The notes under the pieces are model-generated. The model was not told the DNA's origin and made no database searches. It was given only the letters and a program-made list of their open reading frames with translations. From Enterovibrio norvegicus_B (GTDB taxonomy: Bacteria > Pseudomonadota > Gammaproteobacteria > Enterobacterales > Vibrionaceae), in contig NZ_MDAG01000008.1 in the NCBI RefSeq assembly GCF_002876705.1, forward strand, positions 62,001-126,000: DNA of 64,000 nucleotides, in the 5' to 3' direction. How positions within the stretch are numbered: position 1 is the first letter of the stretch; the number at the start of each line of letters is the position of its first letter. A program made the position numbers and the translations under genes. Positions 53,907 through 62,348 of this stretch are shown here, piece by piece.

Positions 53907-54998
53907 ATGACGAGCGACGGCGCAAGAAAAAACCCATTTGGAGCAAAATCTCAGCAACGTCTTATCGTGTTGTTCGACGGCACATGGAATGACCCGCAAG
54001 ATCAAACCAATGTCTATCGACTCGCCAAATGCATTAAACCCTTTGATGAGCACGGTGTACGTCAGCGTTTTTTCTACGATCCGGGAGTGGGAACGTCTGC
54101 CGCGACCCGTTTTCTTGGCGGCATATCGGGCTGGGGGTTAACCAAAAACCTCTTACAAGGCTATGAATGGCTCGCCAAGCATTGCCACTCCCAAGAAGAA
54201 ATCTGGGTGTTTGGATTCAGTCGTGGTGCTTACACCGCCCGCAGCTTGGGTGGGATCATTCGCCTGTGTGGTTTGTTGAACATTGTCACACCTGATCTGT
54301 TAAAACGAGCAATGGCGCTCTACAGCAACCCATCGCTCACACGGGACTCTGAAGAGTGCGTGAACTTTCGACGCGATTTCAGTCGCGACGTTGATATTCA
54401 CTTTATGGGCGTGTGGGACACGGTGGGCGCCCTGGGTGTGCCGGGTACGATTTTGTCGGAAAAAGGCGTGTTCAGCTGGCACGACACAACGCTCTCTGAC
54501 AGCATTAAACATGCTTTTCATGCCATGGCGTTAGATGAACATCGAAGTGCTTACAACGCGGCACTGTGGACGTGTAATGCAAACACCGTGATGAGGCCGA
54601 TTAAAGAGGTCGAACAGCGCTGGTTTATCGGCGCACATGCCAATGTGGGCGGTGGGTATCCTAATGACACCCTGCGGGAAATTCCCTTCGGTTGGATAGC
54701 TGAGAAAGCGATGGGACTCGGGCTTGATTTAGACGTGTCGCAGCATGTGTTCACGAAGGAACCTTGGCGCAAACAACCCCGCGATTCCTTTCATGAGTTT
54801 ATTCGCGGTTTCTATGCCACCTTTCAGCGCTTTCGTGGCAAGGGGGATGAAAACGGACGTTTCTATCGTGCGTTCAATCTCGGTAGGGGGGATTTACCTG
54901 CTTTGAATGTCAGTATCGATCCAAGCGTGTGGCAGCGTTGGCATGAACATGATTATCGACCTCAAACGCTGATCAACGCTGAACAAACACCTCCTTAA
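53907..54998 (+). CDS. DUF2235 alpha/beta-hydrolase (Tle1 phospholipase-like)
   Basis: A 363-aa protein. LIVLFDGTWNDPQDQTNVYRLAK starts the DUF2235 domain. The nucleophile elbow is GFSRGAYTARSLGG, and the later segments HFMGVWDTVGALG and WFIGAHANVGGGYPN complete the pattern with likely Asp and His residues. Tle1 members are type VI secretion phospholipases. No VgrG, PAAR or immunity-type gene is next to it, and no signal peptide is seen, so it may instead be a housekeeping lipase. A strong ribosome site, GGAGG, precedes the ATG. Confidence 0.85.
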   Translation: MTSDGARKNPFGAKSQQRLIVLFDGTWNDPQDQTNVYRLAKCIKPFDEHGVRQRFFYDPGVGTSAATRFLGGISGWGLTKNLLQGYEWLAKHCHSQEEIWVFGFSRGAYTARSLGGIIRLCGLLNIVTPDLLKRAMALYSNPSLTRDSEECVNFRRDFSRDVDIHFMGVWDTVGALGVPGTILSEKGVFSWHDTTLSDSIKHAFHAMALDEHRSAYNAALWTCNANTVMRPIKEVEQRWFIGAHANVGGGYPNDTLREIPFGWIAEKAMGLGLDLDVSQHVFTKEPWRKQPRDSFHEFIRGFYATFQRFRGKGDENGRFYRAFNLGRGDLPALNVSIDPSVWQRWHEHDYRPQTLINAEQTPP

Positions 54999-55008
54999 AC
55001 ACACAGGC

Positions 55009-55914
55009 TTACTCAATCAAGGTGTGCTCTCCAACGTGACGAGCCGCGACTTGCGTGGCTAACTTCGCCGCTTCTTGTGCCGCGCCATTCAAGGGCGCGC
55101 GCATGAAAGATGCGGTGAATTCGAGTGGTGAAGGCGTCCAATTGCATTCCACAATCCTCAACCTACCTGATGCAATTTCAGGCGCTGCAATCGCCATGGG
55201 CAAGGTGGCAACGCCAAGCCCATCCGCTGTCATCCGTAAACAAGCCGATAAAGAACTGGACGTAAAGAAATGCACGCCAGACACATCGGCTTGCGCCACA
55301 TGCTCTTTGATTTCGCAAAATGGCAGGGTATTGCGGGCGTATGTAATGATGGGCCAAGGAGCAAGATGTTCCAGAGATTCCACTGAATCTGGCAAGGCAA
55401 TCGAAGGGCTCGCAACCCATGCAAGCGGGTAGCTGCACAAGGGTAAGTTGGTCACGGAAGGCTCCGAAACGGGTCCCATTAGAAACGCCAAATCCAAGGT
55501 TCTATCGAGCAAATCATGACGTAGGTTCGACGTCACATCGACAGTCACATCAATGTCTAAACTTGGGAATTTGTCATGCAAGCAGCGCAAGAACGCAGTC
55601 AGCCATGTATGCACGATGGATTCCGACACCCCTAATCGCAAGGTGCCACTCAATAGCGCATTGTTCTCTGCGCGGCGCTCAAACTGCTCTGCCGAAATCA
55701 ACATCTTCTCAGCATAAGGCAAGAGCTCTCGCCCTTTCGCGGTCAATGAAATCGGTGACGCATCACGATCAAACAAGATCACGCCAAGTTCTTTCTCAAG
55801 CCCTGCAATGCGGGACGAAATTGCCGGTTGAGTGGTGAATTGTTGCTCGGCTGCTTTTCGAAAGCTGCGCAGTGTCGCGACCAAGACAAAAGTTTCGATA
55901 CGTTTAAGGTTCAT
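55009..55914 (-). CDS. LysR-family transcriptional regulator
   Basis: A 301-aa protein. The N-terminal helix-turn-helix is MNLKRIETFVLVATLRSFRK and AAEQQFTTQPAISSRIAGLEKELGVILFDRDASP. An effector domain follows from about residue 90. It is convergent with the DUF2235 gene (10-base gap between stops). It may control the 5-oxoproline operon 1.5 kb away, but nothing in the sequence proves that. Confidence 0.9.
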   Translation of the reverse strand: MNLKRIETFVLVATLRSFRKAAEQQFTTQPAISSRIAGLEKELGVILFDRDASPISLTAKGRELLPYAEKMLISAEQFERRAENNALLSGTLRLGVSESIVHTWLTAFLRCLHDKFPSLDIDVTVDVTSNLRHDLLDRTLDLAFLMGPVSEPSVTNLPLCSYPLAWVASPSIALPDSVESLEHLAPWPIITYARNTLPFCEIKEHVAQADVSGVHFFTSSSLSACLRMTADGLGVATLPMAIAAPEIASGRLRIVECNWTPSPLEFTASFMRAPLNGAAQEAAKLATQVAARHVGEHTLIE

Positions 55915-56049
55915 GACTCACTCAATGATGGCGTGTTATTGAAAAGATAGACGTTTCAATTGTTTTGGCACAGTGAGCATTAGAGTAAGGGAATAGACAC
56001 AGCATGGGCGTGTGGGTTTTGAGAATGATGACGCTAAAGGGATCGCAAG

Positions 56050-56194
56050 ATGAACTCAACCGGAAGAATGTGGAAATGGCGACGCGATCTTCGATTTTAT
56101 CTGGGGTTATTTTAAGCCGTTATTTTATGCCATTTTGGCCTTCTTTGTTGTTATCCCGCTCATTGCTTTTGTTGGGTTGTTGTTTGCTGCATAA
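56050..56194 (+). pseudogene. Small membrane protein split by an apparent +1 frameshift
   Basis: ATG at 56050 has AAGGGA upstream and opens a frame reading MNSTGRMWKWRRD and a few more residues, then stops early. In the next frame the sequence reads on as DFIWGYFKPLFYAILAFFV and IPLIAFVGLLFAA to a TAA at 56192-56194, a clear membrane helix with no start codon of its own. The 145-base length needs one extra base to be skipped. This could be a broken gene, a sequencing error or a real frameshift. It lies between the LysR gene and the ABC operon. Confidence 0.35.
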
Positions 56195-56213
56195 GCGATG
56201 GAACGCGACTTTT

Positions 56214-56250
56214 CCCTTCTCTCATTATTCTTTTGGTAACAAGAGAAGGG
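56214..56250. terminator. Hairpin at the end of the ABC operon
   Basis: CCCTTCTCT (56214-56222) pairs with AGAGAAGGG (56242-56250) around a 19-base loop. It lies just past the ATPase stop on the minus strand. Confidence 0.5.
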
Positions 56251-56275
56251 CAACGAACTGTCTTTCTTACTCCGT

Positions 56276-57679
56276 TTATTCTCCCGCCTTTGCAACGCCC
56301 AAACGAATCACCGAATCACAGCGTTTCTCGATCAGATTCTTATCATGGCTGACTAACAACACGGCGCAGTCTTGCTCTTTGGCGAGGGTGATTAAAATCT
56401 CTGTCACTTCCTTGGCAATGATCGGGTCGAGTCGAGATGTGGGTTCATCGGCGAACAAGAACACAGGGTCGAGCAGTAGCGCCCGAAGAATTGAAAAACG
56501 TTGTAGCTCGCCGCCTGATACTGAGGTACTTCGTCGTTCAAGCAGCTCAGGGGCAAGTTTGAGTTTTTCCATTAAAGGCGCAATTTTCTGCCTATCAATG
56601 TTATGAAGCACAATCAGATCGTCCAGTAACGTCCCAAGGGTAACGCTTGATGTGACGGCAGATGGCGGGTCTTGAAACAGTTTGAGCCATTGATAAGGGG
56701 TGATGTTTTCACCCAGCTTATTGATGCTGCCTTCTAAGGGAGGAAGCAGCCCAAGTAACGTGTCGCCTAATGTGCTTTTTCCGCAACCGCTGTCGCCAAC
56801 CACGCCCATGACTTCGCCTGCATGAAGCGTGAAAGAAATGTCTTTCGCGAGAGAGTGCTGTTGGCGACCAATGCTTAAACCGCTGACGTTCAGCACGGGT
56901 TTGGTGGGTGCTTGTGGATACTCACTTTTACTCCAATGACGAGGGTCTGCGGCGATCAGTGCTTGTGTGTAGGGATGCTGCGGTTGTTCGAGCACTTGAG
57001 CCGCTGTGCCTTGCTCAACCACGGTGCCTTCTTTCATCACTATGATATCGCCACCAATTTGACGAGCGACATCGATATCGTGTGTGATTGTCAGCAAGCC
57101 GCCGCCTTGTGCACTTTTTATCAAAAGCTGAATGATGTCATCCCTGCGGCTAACATCGAGCCCTTTGGTGGGTTCATCCGCCAGGATCAAGGTTGCGCCG
57201 CCTGCTGTTGCAGCGGCCACGGCCAAACGTTGCGCCATGCCGCCAGAAAGCTGGCCGGGTCGCTTCAACGCACTGGATTTTAGCCCCAATTCATCCAAAT
57301 CATTGATTGCACTATTAAACGCGGATTCAGGGCTTTGGTCGTGCACGCATTCATACACTTCGGCCACTTGTTGATAGCTTTGCATCAGCGGATCTAACGC
57401 ACGCCAAGGTTCTTGAGGCAACATGATCATCTGTTTACCCCAAAGCGTTTTTAGAGCGGGAATATCATGGGATTTTCCCATGATTTCGACGCGACCGTGT
57501 TGCTGCAGAGTGGAAGGTAGCAAGCCGATGATCGCTTGCGCTAACAGGCTTTTTCCTGAGCCGGTTTGACCCAAAATGGTTAAGGGTTTGTCCTGAAAGA
57601 GCGATAACGAGAGTGGCTCAAGAAGCGATACATCCTCCGCGTTGATCGAGAGATCAGTCAATTGAATTAATGGGGTCAT
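56276..57679 (-). CDS. ABC transporter ATP-binding protein with two nucleotide-binding domains (Opp/Dpp/Nik type)
   Basis: A 467-aa protein with two fused ATPase domains. Walker A motifs are GQTGSGKS (37-44) and, in the second half, GDSGCGKST; signatures are LSGGMAQRL and VSGGELQRF; Walker B motifs are LILADEPT and VFLFADEPTSRLD. It is a DppD-DppF fusion, as in YejF or YddO/P-like systems. It drives uptake through the two permeases upstream. It overlaps the second permease by 26 bases. The operon is probably under Zur control. Confidence 0.9.
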   Translation of the reverse strand: MTPLIQLTDLSINAEDVSLLEPLSLSLFQDKPLTILGQTGSGKSLLAQAIIGLLPSTLQQHGRVEIMGKSHDIPALKTLWGKQMIMLPQEPWRALDPLMQSYQQVAEVYECVHDQSPESAFNSAINDLDELGLKSSALKRPGQLSGGMAQRLAVAAATAGGATLILADEPTKGLDVSRRDDIIQLLIKSAQGGGLLTITHDIDVARQIGGDIIVMKEGTVVEQGTAAQVLEQPQHPYTQALIAADPRHWSKSEYPQAPTKPVLNVSGLSIGRQQHSLAKDISFTLHAGEVMGVVGDSGCGKSTLGDTLLGLLPPLEGSINKLGENITPYQWLKLFQDPPSAVTSSVTLGTLLDDLIVLHNIDRQKIAPLMEKLKLAPELLERRSTSVSGGELQRFSILRALLLDPVFLFADEPTSRLDPIIAKEVTEILITLAKEQDCAVLLVSHDKNLIEKRCDSVIRLGVAKAGE

Positions 57680-58463
57680 CGCCTGTTCCTGCTAAAAGAT
57701 GAAAACCTAACACCAGCAATGCGACCACAACCAAAGGTTGCGCCAACACCCACGGTGCTTCGATATAGAACGGGAAAAGTTCGACACTCATTAACCCCAG
57801 TTCGGCGAGCGGTGGCTGAATGCCAACAGCGACGAAGCCGAGGGATGCCATCATGAGGATGGCGTTTGCTCCCCCAAAAGCAGCCATGGTTAATACCGAC
57901 GGCAAAATGGCTGGCCAAATATGACGTTTGAATTGATACCACTTTCCAAACCCCATCATGGCGGAGAGTTGTCTTTCTGGACTGTTGATTTTGGTACGAG
58001 TAATGACGCGGGTGACGCGATAATACTCAACCCACTGAACCAATGAAATCGCCAAATAAAGCACAAGGAACGACCCCGGTGCGATGGCGGCAAGCAGCAG
58101 CACCATGACCAATCCAGGCAAGGCCAACAGGATGTTCACCAATACATCTAAGGCTTGTTCAACGCGACCTCCTGCCCATGCTGAGCACACCCCCAAGGCA
58201 ACCCCCAACACGGATGACGTGATCACGCAGAGCAAACTTAGCGAGAAAGACAGTGCAATCGCACTTGCAAGGCGTGTTGCCATGTCTCGCCCGAAGTGAT
58301 CGGTCCCGAGCCAGTGCGCACTGTCTGGAGGAAGTAAAGTCATGGCGAGATCTTGTTGTTCAATGGTGTAAGGCGATAGCCAGCTGACAGACAATGCGAA
58401 GCCAAACAGCACAAACAAAAGGGACAATCCACTATACTGGCGGGCCGTAAGATTCTTCATCAT
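57654..58463 (-). CDS. ABC transporter permease (DppC type)
   Basis: A 269-aa membrane protein. The start at 58463 forms TAATG with the stop of the permease before it. PPDSAHWLGTDHFGRDMATRLASAIALSFS (short form GTDHFGRDM) is the DppC mark, and the EAA loop is near GFGKWYQFKRHIWPAILPSVL. It forms the membrane channel with the DppB-type permease. Confidence 0.9.
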   Translation of the reverse strand: MMKNLTARQYSGLSLLFVLFGFALSVSWLSPYTIEQQDLAMTLLPPDSAHWLGTDHFGRDMATRLASAIALSFSLSLLCVITSSVLGVALGVCSAWAGGRVEQALDVLVNILLALPGLVMVLLLAAIAPGSFLVLYLAISLVQWVEYYRVTRVITRTKINSPERQLSAMMGFGKWYQFKRHIWPAILPSVLTMAAFGGANAILMMASLGFVAVGIQPPLAELGLMSVELFPFYIEAPWVLAQPLVVVALLVLGFHLLAGTGDDPINSID

Positions 58464-59395
58464 TACGCTTCTCTCCCTCTTGGATCGATCCAATAACACG
58501 CGACGTCGATAACGCTGTTCAGTAACACAAATAGCACCCCCATTGCGAGTGCGCAGCCTTGGATGACGGGAATGTCACGCGCAAAAATGGCGTGTGCTAA
58601 ACCGTGCCCAACGCCCGGCCATGAAAACAGGGATTCGATCATCACGATGCCTTCAATCACGCTCACCAGTTGAATGCCGATAAACGCAATCACGGGCACT
58701 GCCATGTTTCGCACGCCATGGCGGAGAAAGGTTTGTAACTCAGACAACCCTTTGACACGGGAGAATTGATAGAACGGAGAACGCAGCACGTTGAGTGCGC
58801 TGGCATGCACAACACGGTTAGACACTGCGGCCAAGCTGATACCTAGCGTGAGGGCTGGCAGCACGATATGTTGCCAGGTACCAAATCCAGCCACGGGAAG
58901 CAGTTGCCATTCCATCGAAAAAACAAGGATCAATACCAAGCCCAACACAAAAACTGGCAGCGCTTTGGTGCTCGTTGAAAACCAAACAAGCGCGCTGTTA
59001 ATCGCACCGCCTTTCTTTGCTGACCAAATCCCCAGGGGCACGGCAATCAGGGAAGACAGCAAAATCCCGAATACCGCCAGCAGTAGCGAATGGCCGAGCT
59101 GGTGGGCAACGGCTTCACTCACTGGCAAACCACTCACGAGTGAATTGCCAAGGTTGAATTGCATCAGCTCCATCAACCAACTGACATAACTGCTGAACCA
59201 GCCTTGGTCGAGGTTGAGTTCTTCGCGCACCAACTCGGCGGCGGCGGTATCCACGTTATCTTGCCCGTATCGGCTTGCCGCAATGCGGTAAGCCATATCA
59301 CCGGGTAAGCTTCTCATCATGATAAACGTGAGGGTACCAACCCCCCACGCCACGAGAACCAATTGGAACAACCGCTTTTTAATCAGCGAAAGCAT
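58463..59395 (-). CDS. ABC transporter permease (DppB type)
   Basis: A 310-aa membrane protein with about six helices. IKKRLFQLVLVAWGVGTLTFIMMRSLPGD is the usual DppB N-terminus, and VIEGIVMIESLFSWPGVGHGLAHAIFARDIPVIQG, seen here as ESLFSWPGVG, is the conserved late motif. It starts two bases after the binding-protein stop. Confidence 0.9.
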   Translation of the reverse strand: MLSLIKKRLFQLVLVAWGVGTLTFIMMRSLPGDMAYRIAASRYGQDNVDTAAAELVREELNLDQGWFSSYVSWLMELMQFNLGNSLVSGLPVSEAVAHQLGHSLLLAVFGILLSSLIAVPLGIWSAKKGGAINSALVWFSTSTKALPVFVLGLVLILVFSMEWQLLPVAGFGTWQHIVLPALTLGISLAAVSNRVVHASALNVLRSPFYQFSRVKGLSELQTFLRHGVRNMAVPVIAFIGIQLVSVIEGIVMIESLFSWPGVGHGLAHAIFARDIPVIQGCALAMGVLFVLLNSVIDVACYWIDPRGREA

Positions 59396-59397
59396 GT

Positions 59398-60984
59398 TTA
59401 TTTAAAATCCATTTGGTTGATGAAGTAATTGCGCTCAAACGGGTCAAACGCGAAGCCTTGGACGCGACCGTTTACTGCCGTGTGTTGGCTATAACTGGAG
59501 ATAGGCAGTACAGGGTAATCTTCGTGAATGGCTTTCGCGACGTGTTGGCTTAATACGGTGCTTCGCGCTGTGTCGCGGGTTTGCATGAGCTCAGCGACGG
59601 CAGCATCAACCTCTGCATTTTTCCAGTTCATGGTGCCCCAATCGCCACCGCCGTTAGAGAAATCGGTGCTGATGATCGGAAGAGGGTCTGCGATGAAGCC
59701 AAAGTTACGCGCAATCAGTGCCATTTCGAGCGAGCCGTCAGCGTGTCCTGCTGGGATCATGCTTGAGTTGGTGATATCGACAACCAAATCCACACCAAGC
59801 TCTGCCCACTGCGCCTGAATCGCAGTCGCTACGGTGGCGAGTTCAGGGCGATCGGCATAAGTGATTAAACGAATTTGGAAAGGTTTTCCATCACGGGTGA
59901 GTTTCCCACTTTCGTCGGCTTCCCAGCCCATTTCAGCGAATAGCGCTTTGGCTTCAGCTTGGTCAAATTCATCGTTCGGCAAGTCCGCCACATACCATTG
60001 AGACATAGAGCTTGGTAGCAACTGCGCGGTTTCAGAACCTTCAGCACTCAAGACATTTTTCGCAATCGCCGCACGGTTTATCGCCATGCTCAGGGCTTTA
60101 CGAACGCGCACGTCATCAAGGAAAGGATGGCCACTGTTGAGTTTTACAAACAAGGTACGGGGGATCAGGTTACTGTGCACGTTAACGTCACTGGTGTCTG
60201 CCAACTGTGGGATCATGGCGGGGGCAAGCGTAAACACGATGTCAGCTTCGCCCGATTTTGCTTGAAGAATACGGCTTTCAGGACGGTGCCCTGTCAGGTA
60301 GGTCGCGAACGTGATGTTGGCTTTGTCGCCCCAATAGTCGCCAAACTTTTTCACCGTTAGTTTGTGGGGTGGTTCGAAGCTTTCCATTTGATATGGGCCT
60401 GTGCCATACAGTGTCGCAATCTCTCCCGTTTCGTTATAAGACGCCGGCGAAACAATGGCGGTCGAATAGTTGGTCAGAAGTGCAGGGAAGGCGACGTAAG
60501 GTTCGCTCAAGTGAAATTGGATTTGGTTATCGCCAACGGCTTTAATGCTTTCTACGGAGGCTTTTTTGAGCGTACCGTGCTTTTTTAACGCGTTGTTGAG
60601 GCTGCCCAATACCGCATCAACATTCATGGCTGTGCCATCGTGAAATACCACGTCATCTTTCAGTGTGAACGTCCAATCTACGCCATCATCGCTTACCTGC
60701 CATGCAGACGCTAAACCTGGCGTGATTTCGCCTTTCTCATTCACATTCAACAAGGTTTCGATAACCTGCATGCGAGTGAGAATGTAGCCTTGCTTGGACG
60801 GATCCAGGCTGGAGATTTCCCAAGGCCCACTGATGGATAATGTGTTTGATTTCTCGGGGGTTAATTGTGCTGGCTGTTGGGTTGAAAACCATACCGCAAC
60901 ACATGCAAGAATGAGGGCACCATAAACGAACACTCGAACGATTTTCTTCTTTTTCGCCACCGTGGCGTATGAAATTTCAGTCAT
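59398..60984 (-). CDS. ABC transporter substrate-binding protein (SBP family 5, peptide/nickel type)
   Basis: A 528-aa protein. The N-terminus has a basic stretch (KKKK) and a single hydrophobic helix with a LILAC site that resembles a lipobox (about residues 11-32). SBP_bac_5 motifs follow: ETLLNVNEKGEITPGLASAWQVS, WTFTLKDDVVFHDGTAMNVDAV and VRKALSMAINRAAIA. Family members bind peptides, nickel or metallophore complexes. A Zur box upstream of the operon points to a zinc-related cargo; that is inference. Confidence 0.88.
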   Translation of the reverse strand: MTEISYATVAKKKKIVRVFVYGALILACVAVWFSTQQPAQLTPEKSNTLSISGPWEISSLDPSKQGYILTRMQVIETLLNVNEKGEITPGLASAWQVSDDGVDWTFTLKDDVVFHDGTAMNVDAVLGSLNNALKKHGTLKKASVESIKAVGDNQIQFHLSEPYVAFPALLTNYSTAIVSPASYNETGEIATLYGTGPYQMESFEPPHKLTVKKFGDYWGDKANITFATYLTGHRPESRILQAKSGEADIVFTLAPAMIPQLADTSDVNVHSNLIPRTLFVKLNSGHPFLDDVRVRKALSMAINRAAIAKNVLSAEGSETAQLLPSSMSQWYVADLPNDEFDQAEAKALFAEMGWEADESGKLTRDGKPFQIRLITYADRPELATVATAIQAQWAELGVDLVVDITNSSMIPAGHADGSLEMALIARNFGFIADPLPIISTDFSNGGGDWGTMNWKNAEVDAAVAELMQTRDTARSTVLSQHVAKAIHEDYPVLPISSYSQHTAVNGRVQGFAFDPFERNYFINQMDFK

Positions 60985-61048
60985 AAAGATCCCTAACGTA
61001 TTCCTTTAACGTCATAAAAATGAAGGTGTAATGATTAAATGGAGGGCG

Positions 61049-61336
61049 CTATGACAACGGTGGCGAGCGAGTGCGTGGACGGAAATTCGCGCTGAGGCGC
61101 GCTTCTACACTTTCAAAGGTTTTGTCATGTTCGGGATCCACGGTTGTTGATATCGAAACGGTCGCGTAAATCACGGCATGGTGAATGGAATCAAAAACCG
61201 AGCATTGGTGTGTTGTGTGAAAGTCTTCAGACGTGTCGGCTTCGTGGTGTAAGGAAGCGAAACTTAACCCTAGCGTTAAACAAAGGAGTAAGAATATAAA
61301 CTGCGGCGATGCAGTAACACGATGAAAAAAAGACAC
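61049..61336 (-). CDS. Small His-rich membrane or secreted protein heading the Zur-box operon
   Basis: The open frame reaches up to an ATG at 61390, but that start would lie upstream of the Zur box, so translation more likely begins at an internal codon such as GTG 61336. The product then has a signal-like helix (SPQFIFLLLCLTLGLSFAS) and a metal-binding-like stretch HHEADTSEDFHTTHQC followed by SIHHA. It resembles the small DUF2607/DUF2946-type proteins found near metal genes. It lies 64 bases before the binding protein on the same strand. The start has no strong ribosome site. Confidence 0.5.
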   Translation of the reverse strand: MSFFHRVTASPQFIFLLLCLTLGLSFASLHHEADTSEDFHTTHQCSVFDSIHHAVIYATVSISTTVDPEHDKTFESVEARLSANFRPRTRSPPLS

Positions 61337-61359
61337 AACATCAACGCCACGAGAACAAG

Positions 61360-61380
61360 AATTGTTATAATATAACAATT
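61360..61380. promoter_or_regulatory. Zur box
   Basis: A perfect 21-bp palindrome with a single central A. Its core TGTTATAATATAACA equals the gammaproteobacterial Zur core (TGTTATA-N-TATAACA). It overlaps a possible TATTAT -10 element on the minus strand. It lies upstream of the His-rich protein and ABC transporter operon. Confidence 0.75.
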
Positions 61381-61398
61381 TGTGTTTCAACTTTAAAC

Positions 61399-61411
61399 GA
61401 TAATTGTTATC
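61399..61411. promoter_or_regulatory. Second dyad next to the Zur box
   Basis: GATAATTGTTATC has 5-bp arms (GATAA/TTATC). It could be a weak Zur or Fur site; it is too short to decide. Confidence 0.3.
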
Positions 61412-61613
61412 AACTTCGTTTTGTCTAATATTTTATACGCATTCAAAGAAATGAGGCGATTAAGGCGGAATACCCCCTGACCCAAACCGCGATTATTTCC
61501 GTGCGGTCTTAGGATTGAGTAACCCCTGTAAACTGAATTGGGTTAGCGTTAGCAATGCGCGTATGGCTTGCTGAGAAAGCGAGTTTGTTCAATGGATTGA
61601 TAAGGATATCCAG

Positions 61614-62285
61614 ATGTTTGGTGACACGCTTTCCGCTGCGTTTTGGTTTACGTTTCGGCACAAAATGGCGCTTTTACGCATTACCATTATCCCAATTTTG
61701 ATTTCAATTTTACTGCAATTGGTCGCGATTGAATTGCAAAGCGAATCGTTTAGTTATTCAGTGTTATTCATTGAGGCAATTCTGAGCTCAATCATCGCGA
61801 TAAACGTTCACCGTGTTGTGCTGGAAGGAGAAGAGTCGGTACCGAAGTGGGGGCGTTTCAAGATAGGCAAGATAGAGCTATGGTTTTTAGCACATTGTCT
61901 CAGTCTTTGGTTCGGGGTGTATGCGGTCTTCTTGTTAGCCCCCGTTATTGGTGCGCTTGTTGGTGTGCTTGCGATTATCGGGGGGATTCTTGCTTGCCGC
62001 CTCTGCCTCGTGTTTCCAGCCATTGCTCTCGGCAAAGCGGTATCGTTTCCTTATGCATGGAATCTGACAGCGCAGCGAACATTCTACATGCTCTGCGTCG
62101 TCGCAATAGCACCGCTGGTTTTTAGCTTCTTCTTAATCCCTCTGGGACTTCTCGGTGTTCCTGATGCGATCTTTACCTTTTTTAGTCATGTCATCACGGT
62201 ACTTGCGGTTGTCACGCTGTCATTCGCTTATCAGAAGTTAAAGGAAGGGTCTAAGCCTGTGGACAAAGGTGCTGACCCATCATAG
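61614..62285 (+). CDS. Multi-pass membrane protein, unknown
   Basis: A 223-aa protein with about five or six hydrophobic segments (near 20-38, 45-62, 95-130, 150-180, 185-205). AAGGA lies eight bases before the ATG. The pattern FWFTFRHKMALLRITIIPILIS resembles small DUF-type membrane proteins, but I cannot assign a family. No catalytic motif is seen. It is followed 63 bases later by the AT-rich lipoprotein gene. Confidence 0.7.
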   Translation: MFGDTLSAAFWFTFRHKMALLRITIIPILISILLQLVAIELQSESFSYSVLFIEAILSSIIAINVHRVVLEGEESVPKWGRFKIGKIELWFLAHCLSLWFGVYAVFLLAPVIGALVGVLAIIGGILACRLCLVFPAIALGKAVSFPYAWNLTAQRTFYMLCVVAIAPLVFSFFLIPLGLLGVPDAIFTFFSHVITVLAVVTLSFAYQKLKEGSKPVDKGADPS

Positions 62286-62348
62286 TCATTTAAACCCCGC
62301 CTTGTGTGGAGTATTGTTGGATTGGCTGTATTAAAATAAAAGGACTTT

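Noticed and set aside
56004..56606. A 200-codon plus-strand ORF
   Set aside because: Its second half is antisense to the conserved ATPase domain of the ABC transporter, and its composition is not protein-like.
61399..61411. Fur box next to the Zur box
   Set aside because: Only a 13-base dyad with 5-bp arms; it does not fill the 19-bp Fur consensus. It is listed only as a weak site.
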